24,876 bases of DNA from a virus: IMG/VR virus record IMGVR_UViG_3300032323_000840, positions 1-24,876 of that record; one strand, 5' to 3'. Of this stretch, positions 20,702-24,876 are shown one piece after another (positions within the stretch are counted from its first letter, which is position 1; each line of letters starts with the position of its first letter). The position numbers were made by a program, and so were the translations under genes. Below the pieces are notes generated by a model, which did not search any database, had not been told where the DNA came from, and was given only the letters and a program-made list of their open reading frames with translations.

Positions 20702-21063
20702 GCACCGCCGCCAACTTCATGGGCGTCTTGTTCTTGGCCCGCGACGTGGCCCATTCGGTGCACCTGAACACGCGCAGCTTCTCTAAGCACATGGCGCTCA
20801 ACACGTTCTACGACACCATCATCGACCACGCCGATGCGTTTGCCGAGGCGTACCAAGGCCGTCACGGGCTTATCGGGCCGATCAGCCTGCACTCGGCCAA
20901 GAAGACAACCAACATCATCGAGTTCCTCGAATCGTCGCTGGCCGAGGTCGAGGAGATGCGCTACAAGGTGGCGAAAAAAGAAGACTCTACTTTGCAGCAG
21001 TTGATCGATAATATTGTCGAACTGTACCTGACCACGCTGTACAAACTCAAGTTTCTGGCATGA
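20698..21063 (+). CDS. DUF5856-like, possibly ferritin/Dps-like helical protein
   Basis: A 121-residue helical protein. AAGGAG lies seven bases before the ATG, which overlaps the portal stop. FLARDVAHSVHLNTRSFSKH then ALNTFYDTIIDHADAFAEAY matches the phage family recorded as DUF5856. The spacing of His and Asp/Glu residues (His19, His22, Asp46/His47, Glu54) recalls Dps and ferritin helices. Whether metal is bound is not known. Its place beside the portal is constant in related phages as far as I recall, suggesting a virion or assembly role. Confidence 0.7.
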   Translation: MSTAANFMGVLFLARDVAHSVHLNTRSFSKHMALNTFYDTIIDHADAFAEAYQGRHGLIGPISLHSAKKTTNIIEFLESSLAEVEEMRYKVAKKEDSTLQQLIDNIVELYLTTLYKLKFLA

Positions 21064-22217
21064 CCTTAACAGTCAACCACTCAACGCCCGCCGACGGCAC
21101 GTTTAGCGCCACCGGCGCTGCTGCGTGGGACGCCAGCCATTCGTTGACGGGTGCAGTAGACATTGCCAACGGCGGGACGGGTCAAACAACACAGACCGCC
21201 GCATTTGACGCGCTGTCACCAACGACTACCAAGGGTGATTTGATCGCCAACAACGGAACCGACAATGTGCGCGTCCCCGTTGGTACGAATGGGCAGGTAT
21301 TGACGGCTGATTCAACTGCCGCTTCTGGTGTAGCGTGGGCTACTGGAGGCGGTGGCATTTCCAGCGCAGACATCCAAGAGTTCACTAGCACTGGCTCATC
21401 AACATGGACTAAGCCTGTGGGGGCAAAGCTGGTCTATGTGCTGATGTACGGTGGTGGCGGCGGTGGTGGTTCTGGTCGAAGGCGAGCTTTGGCTTCATCT
21501 GGCACAGCCGCATTTGGCGGTGGCGGGGGTGGAGGTGGTGGTCGTACAGAACTGTGGATTCCTGCAAGCTCTCTTGGCTCTACAGAAACAGTTACTGTTG
21601 GAGCCGGTTCTACCGGAGGAGCTGCTAGGACTACTGACGACACAAGCGGGCAAAACGCATCTGATGGCGGTAATACATCTTTTGGTTCTTGGGGTCTTGC
21701 TAGAGGTGCATTTGGCGGTAACGGTGGCACTACTGCAAGTGGTTCTGCTGGCGGTGGCGGCGGTGGGCTTGGAGAGGTTGTACTTAGTAATACGCAATAT
21801 ACCGCAGGCGGTGGAACAGGCGCCTCCCTTAATGGATCAGCCGGAAGTAGAGGCGGTTATAGGGCAGGTGGAGGCGCTGGAGGTGCTGGTTTTCAAGCAG
21901 GTTCTACAAGCGCGTCAACAGGCTCTTCTGGTGGTCTAGGCGGAGCACTTAATTCAACGAGTACCGCAACGACTACTGGCGGCGGTTCGGCAGGGACTAC
22001 CAATGGTTCCGGAGGCAACGGTTCTAATTCAATTACTTATTTTGTAGGAGGTGATGGCGGCGGCTCTGGCGGCTCAGGAACGACTACCGCAGGCAATGGC
22101 GGCAATGGTGGTTATCCCGGAGGCGGCGGCGGTGGAGGCGGTGCGGGTCACGGCGTGAACTCCGGTGCTGGTGGTAACGGCGGTAACGGCTATGTCCGTG
22201 TCGTGACGTTCTTTTGA
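21060..22217 (+). CDS. Glycine-rich tail fibre/adhesin protein
   Basis: A 385-residue protein. The N-terminal part has the fibre motif VDIANGGTGQTTQTAAFDAL (about 33-52) followed by KGDLI and NGQVLTADS, typical of tail-fibre linkers. SADIQEFTSTGSSTWTKPVG then LVYVLMYGGGGGGG leads into about 250 residues of Gly, Ser and Thr, with repeated runs of five to eight glycines. Glycine-rich motifs of this kind form polyglycine-II sandwiches in T-even gp38 adhesins and determine host range. The start overlaps the previous stop. Glycine codons shift to GGT/GGA in this gene, unlike its neighbours. Confidence 0.75.
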   Translation: MTLTVNHSTPADGTFSATGAAAWDASHSLTGAVDIANGGTGQTTQTAAFDALSPTTTKGDLIANNGTDNVRVPVGTNGQVLTADSTAASGVAWATGGGGISSADIQEFTSTGSSTWTKPVGAKLVYVLMYGGGGGGGSGRRRALASSGTAAFGGGGGGGGGRTELWIPASSLGSTETVTVGAGSTGGAARTTDDTSGQNASDGGNTSFGSWGLARGAFGGNGGTTASGSAGGGGGGLGEVVLSNTQYTAGGGTGASLNGSAGSRGGYRAGGGAGGAGFQAGSTSASTGSSGGLGGALNSTSTATTTGGGSAGTTNGSGGNGSNSITYFVGGDGGGSGGSGTTTAGNGGNGGYPGGGGGGGGAGHGVNSGAGGNGGNGYVRVVTFF

Positions 22218-22219
22218 CT

Positions 22220-22447
22220 ATGCCAAAACAATTTCTACTCAATGCAGACGGCAGCATTCCTGCCAATGCCAACATCGAACTGCTGCAAGCTGAAGGCATT
22301 CCGCTGGTGATGCCAACGCCTATGCCACGCCAGTCAGGCATGGTGGCAGTCGAGCAAGAGCCGCAGCAGGATGCTGACGGTGTGTGGCGACAGGTGTGGG
22401 TGATGGAGTTTGTGGTTGAAAATACGCCAGAAACCGGCGAAAATTGA
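22220..22447 (+). CDS. Small acidic protein after the fibre gene, possible fibre chaperone
   Basis: A 75-residue protein, MPKQFLLNADGSIPANANIE onward, with a beta-rich end (WRQVWVMEFVVENTPETGE). ATG 22220 comes two bases after the adhesin stop; an upstream TTG is ignored. Its LLNADGSIP start and ADGVWRQVWV block resemble small tail-assembly proteins that follow fibre genes. The gene at 954 occupies the same relative place behind the other fibre genes. Chaperone function is inferred from position only. Confidence 0.65.
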   Translation: MPKQFLLNADGSIPANANIELLQAEGIPLVMPTPMPRQSGMVAVEQEPQQDADGVWRQVWVMEFVVENTPETGEN

Positions 22448-22450
22448 CCT

Positions 22451-22570
22451 ATGGGCGGCCCTTTTTTTGGCGGAGATTTTTTTGCTGGCGGTTTCTTTGC
22501 TGGCGTTGTGCAAGCAACTGAGCAACTTTTGATCAAGTTGCGGTCATTCACTGAACGTAGGAGATTTTAA
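22451..22570 (+). CDS. Gly/Phe-rich small protein, 39 residues
   Basis: Starts MGGPFFGGDFFAGGFFAGVV and ends in a charged helix (EQLLIKLRSFTERRRF). The triple repeat of Phe-Phe-x-Gly at the N-terminus is striking. Three bases separate it from the previous stop, and its TAA shares a base with the next ATG. It may be a hydrophobic structural linker. Similar MGG-FF peptides recur in aquatic phages as far as I recall, but no role is known. Confidence 0.6.
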   Translation: MGGPFFGGDFFAGGFFAGVVQATEQLLIKLRSFTERRRF

Positions 22571-22875
22571 TGGCGATCAACCTCAAAGCAATCACGTCAG
22601 TGATGGGCTACCAGCAGATTACAAGTTTGAGTTCTGCTACCCGACTGACGGTTCCTAAGCGCGATTTAAGCGGCTTGGTGGGCACCCCACGCATTGCAAT
22701 CATCACGCCCGAAGGTCAAGCCGTTCGTTGGCGCGACGACAATGTTGCCCCGACTGCAAGTGTTGGGATGCCCTTGGCTGCGGGTGTGACTTTGCAGTAC
22801 GATGGCGATTTGTCTCAGATTCAATTTATCGAGCAAGTCAGCGGCGCAAAACTCAACGTCACTTACTACTCCTAA
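22570..22875 (+). CDS. Small structural-type protein, unknown function
   Basis: A 101-residue protein with AGGAG six bases before the ATG. It looks like a compact beta-rich domain: RLTVPKRDLSGLVGTPRIAI, QAVRWRDDNVAPTASVGMPL, then LQYDGDLSQIQFIEQVSG. The alternation, lack of charge clusters and place between adhesin and scaffold suggest a virion decoration or accessory structural protein. No catalytic motif and no membrane segment are present. The role is inferred from context. Confidence 0.7.
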   Translation: MAINLKAITSVMGYQQITSLSSATRLTVPKRDLSGLVGTPRIAIITPEGQAVRWRDDNVAPTASVGMPLAAGVTLQYDGDLSQIQFIEQVSGAKLNVTYYS

Positions 22876-22884
22876 GAGGTCAAA

Positions 22885-23373
22885 ATGCAAGTCTCCAACG
22901 ACACCCCTGCGTTGAACTACGTTGAGTATTTCACCAAGCAGCTACCGATTGATTTGGCGAACATGGCTATGCTGCGCGACGAGCTAGCCGCTCGTCAAGG
23001 CGCCTTGTCCGCTGTTCAAGACGCTGCGGCCGATCGTGAAAAAGCCAAGCAAGAGCTAAGTGCGGCCCGCGCCACTGCCGCTCAAGTGCAAGCTGAAGCG
23101 GCTCAGATGCAATCTGACGCTGCTGCCGCATTGGCAGAGGCTCAAGCCCAACAGAGCGCAGCGGCTAATTTTGCTAAGACCACAAACGCTACGCTGGCTG
23201 CGCGTGAGGCTGACGTAGGCAAGCGTGAAGCCGCTGCTGACGCCAAGGCCGCCGCACTGGCAAGTAAAGAAGCAGACTTGAACGCCCGCGCTGCTGTTTT
23301 GGCTGAACAAGAAGCCGCTTTGCAAGCTCGTGTCAAAGCATTCCAAGATAAAGTTGCGTCTATTAGCGCATAA
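22885..23373 (+). CDS. Ala-rich coiled-coil protein upstream of the scaffold
   Basis: A 162-residue protein. After a short N-terminal segment (NDTPALNYVEYFTKQLPIDL) nearly all residues from about 30 to 155 form an Ala/Glu/Lys/Gln-rich coiled coil without breaks, for example AAREADVGKREAAADAKAAA. AGAGG precedes the ATG. Long alanine coiled coils next to scaffold genes may help procapsid assembly or be internal virion proteins. Low complexity makes homology calls unreliable. Confidence 0.68.
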   Translation: MQVSNDTPALNYVEYFTKQLPIDLANMAMLRDELAARQGALSAVQDAAADREKAKQELSAARATAAQVQAEAAQMQSDAAAALAEAQAQQSAAANFAKTTNATLAAREADVGKREAAADAKAAALASKEADLNARAAVLAEQEAALQARVKAFQDKVASISA

Positions 23374-23385
23374 TGTAAAAAACTG

Positions 23386-23418
23386 TACTGGCCCAGTAGA
23401 CCAGGGTTCCTACGGAAC
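23386..23418 (+). promoter_or_regulatory. Paired inverted repeats ahead of the scaffold gene
   Basis: TACTGG-C-CCAGTA (23386-23398) is a six-pair inverted repeat with one central base. GTTCC-TAC-GGAAC (23406-23418) is a short hairpin whose second arm contains the GGA that would act as ribosome binding site for ATG 23424. The first could be an operator or promoter element; the second could tune scaffold translation. Confidence 0.45.
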
Positions 23419-23423
23419 ATGAA

Positions 23424-24215
23424 ATGACTGAAGAAGTCCAACAAGCCTTAGCGGAAGTTGAATCCGCGCCAGCACCCGAGGCGACGGCCGCCCCGGAAAG
23501 TGCACAAAACGCGCCGGAAGTAGCTGAGAATCAACCCGAGCAGACGCCCGAGGAGAAGAAATTTTCCCAGGCCGAGATCGATGCGATGATCAGCAAGCGC
23601 CTTGCCCGAGAGCAGCGCAAATGGGAACGTGAGCAGCAGGCAAAACTTGCACAACCGCAAGCGCCGAAAGAAGTCCCGCCTATCGAGCATTTCGAGTCTC
23701 CTGATGCCTACGCGGAAGCGTTGGCGGTCAAAAAGGCTGAAGAACTGCTCGCGCAGCGTGAATTCCAGAAGCAGCAGGCTGAGATTAACGACGCTTACCA
23801 CGAGCGTGAGGAAGAAGCCAGGGCCAAGTACGACGACTTTGAACAAGTCGCCTACAACCCGCAACTTCGAGTCACCGACGTGATGGCCGAGACAATCAAG
23901 GCGTCCGACATGGGGCCGGACCTAGCTTATTGGCTGGGAACCAACCCGAAGGAAGCTGATCGCATTTCCCGTCTGTCACCTCTTTTGCAGGCTCGTGAGA
24001 TTGGAAAGATTGAGGCCAAACTTGGCACCAATCCGATCGTAAAACCAACAACGTCTGCGCCAGCACCGATTTCGCCTGTTACCGCACGAACCAGTGGAAG
24101 CTCATCCTACGATACGACTGACCCTCGCTCTGTGAAGGCCATGAGTACGTCGGACTGGATTGAAGCTGAACGTGCCCGGCAGATGAAGAAGCTGCAAGCG
24201 CAAATGAACCGCTAA
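23424..24215 (+). CDS. Capsid scaffolding protein
   Basis: A 263-residue protein between portal and coat, the classic scaffold position. The first 50 residues are acidic and Pro/Ala-rich, the middle is a charged helical rod (AEIDAMISKRLAREQRKWER to REEEARAKYDD), and the C-terminus is a basic amphipathic helix (WIEAERARQMKKLQAQMNR). P22 gp8 binds coat protein through a basic C-terminal helix in the same way. It should assemble inside the procapsid and be released on packaging. The start is preceded by GGA inside a small hairpin. Confidence 0.82.
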   Translation: MTEEVQQALAEVESAPAPEATAAPESAQNAPEVAENQPEQTPEEKKFSQAEIDAMISKRLAREQRKWEREQQAKLAQPQAPKEVPPIEHFESPDAYAEALAVKKAEELLAQREFQKQQAEINDAYHEREEEARAKYDDFEQVAYNPQLRVTDVMAETIKASDMGPDLAYWLGTNPKEADRISRLSPLLQAREIGKIEAKLGTNPIVKPTTSAPAPISPVTARTSGSSSYDTTDPRSVKAMSTSDWIEAERARQMKKLQAQMNR

Positions 24216-24236
24216 AACTTTGAAAGGACTCGCATC

Positions 24237-24876
24237 ATGGCGAATAGCATTCTTACCATTGACATGATCACGCGGAAGGCTCTGGAGATTCTGGAGAACA
24301 ACCTCGTGCTCACCCGTAACGTGAACCGTCAGTACGACGACAGCTTTGCTGTTGAAGGTGCCAAGATCGGTTCGACCCTGCGTATCCGTCTGCCTGACCG
24401 CGCTCTGGTCACCGACGGCGCGGCCCTGCAAGTTCAGGACGACAACGAGCAGTTCACCACCCTGACTGTTTCTTCGCAGAAGCACATCGGCGTGAACTTC
24501 ACCTCTGCCGAACTGACCATGCAGTTGGACGACTTCGCAGAGCGTGTCTTGAAGCCTCGTATTAGCCAGTTGGCTTCGTCCATCGACGCCGACGTGGCAA
24601 ACAGCTACAAGTACATCGGCAATACCGTCGGCACGCCTGGCACCACGCCCGCTACCTCGCTGGTTCTGCTGCAAGCCCAGCAGAAGCTCAACGAGAACGC
24701 TGCTGTGATGAACCCGCGCTACGCAACCGTTAACCCGGCTGCCAACGCTGGCCTGGTTGAAGGCATGAAAGGTCTGTTCAACCCGACCGACACCATCAGC
24801 AAGCAGTTCAAGAACGGCATGATGGGCATGGGCGTGCTGGGCTTCGACGAAGTCAACATGTCTCAGTCGATCAAGC
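24237..24876 (+). CDS. Major coat protein, P22 gp5-like, 3' end outside the window
   Basis: The frame from ATG 24237 stays open to the window end (213 residues visible, probably about half of the protein). AAAGGA lies eight bases before the ATG. The N-terminus, MANSILTIDMITRKALEILE, then NLVLTRNVNRQYDDSFAV, KIGSTLRIRLPDRALV and the VNFTSAELTMQLDDFAERVL segment, agrees with the P22 coat protein family, an HK97-fold protein with long N-arm. The central NPRYATVNPAANAGLVEGMK fits too. No frameshift or truncation is seen in the visible part. Confidence 0.92.
   Translation, partial: MANSILTIDMITRKALEILENNLVLTRNVNRQYDDSFAVEGAKIGSTLRIRLPDRALVTDGAALQVQDDNEQFTTLTVSSQKHIGVNFTSAELTMQLDDFAERVLKPRISQLASSIDADVANSYKYIGNTVGTPGTTPATSLVLLQAQQKLNENAAVMNPRYATVNPAANAGLVEGMKGLFNPTDTISKQFKNGMMGMGVLGFDEVNMSQSIK

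Noticed and set aside
21451-21939. Plus-strand 162-codon Leu/Val-rich frame inside the glycine-rich adhesin
   Set aside because: It is produced by the repetitive GGN codons read one base off; no independent initiation signal.
1-24876. tRNA genes, CRISPR arrays, insertion sequences, integrase and attachment sites
   Set aside because: Read on both strands; no cloverleaf, spacer-repeat array, transposase or tyrosine/serine recombinase signature was seen, so lysogeny cannot be argued from this window.

Overview
The window is a dense segment of a tailed, podovirus-like dsDNA bacteriophage (or a prophage with the same layout). The portal (about 720 residues with the conserved Asn-Lys-Leu/Asn-Glu-Gln-Arg core), the scaffold with a basic C-terminal tail and the start of a P22 gp5-type coat protein place the head module in the P22-like portal/coat lineage. 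A family A polymerase and a DUF5906/VapE-type primase-helicase form the replication core. Base composition is GC-rich with strong third-position bias, ribosome binding sites are canonical, and the lysis genes are of Gram-negative type. A Gram-negative, possibly aquatic proteobacterial host is plausible, but the sequence does not name it.

Layout. (1) 1-4060, plus strand: end of the late region. It holds two related tail-fibre-like proteins, two small fibre-associated proteins, a run of membrane/coiled-coil proteins including a 3-TM holin, a GIY-YIG homing endonuclease and a GH24 endolysin. (2) 4046-6905, minus strand: a leftward early operon of small proteins plus an SNF2-type helicase and a VRR-NUC nuclease, joined by ATGA/GTGA overlaps. 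(3) About 6937-6986: overlapping divergent promoter candidates. (4) 7015-13672, plus strand: replication operon with a Cas4/DUF2800-like nuclease, a candidate single-strand-binding protein, a compact cytosine-methyltransferase-like protein, DNA polymerase and primase-helicase. (5) 13678-15176, minus strand: a leftward operon of eight small unknown proteins. It has a TTGACA-type promoter at its head and a strong intrinsic terminator at its tail, facing the replication operon. (6) 15249-15805: a non-coding control region with clustered DnaA-box-like 9-mers, a long G tract and an AT-rich stretch, probably an origin and/or packaging site. (7) 15806 to the end, plus strand: the late operon with small and large terminase, four tiny basic proteins, portal, a ferritin-like DUF5856 protein, a glycine-rich fibre/adhesin, small structural candidates, scaffold and coat (cut by the window end). 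If the genome is circular or permuted, this unit probably continues past the window end and re-enters at position 1.

Most interesting points: a 23-codon hydrophobic micro-ORF that appears to couple translation of small and large terminase; the contiguous 9-mer array in front of the small terminase; a stack of three mutually overlapping small leftward genes, each with its own ribosome binding site; a methyltransferase start codon directly abutting an intrinsic terminator; and several real genes of 20-53 codons that normal length cut-offs miss.
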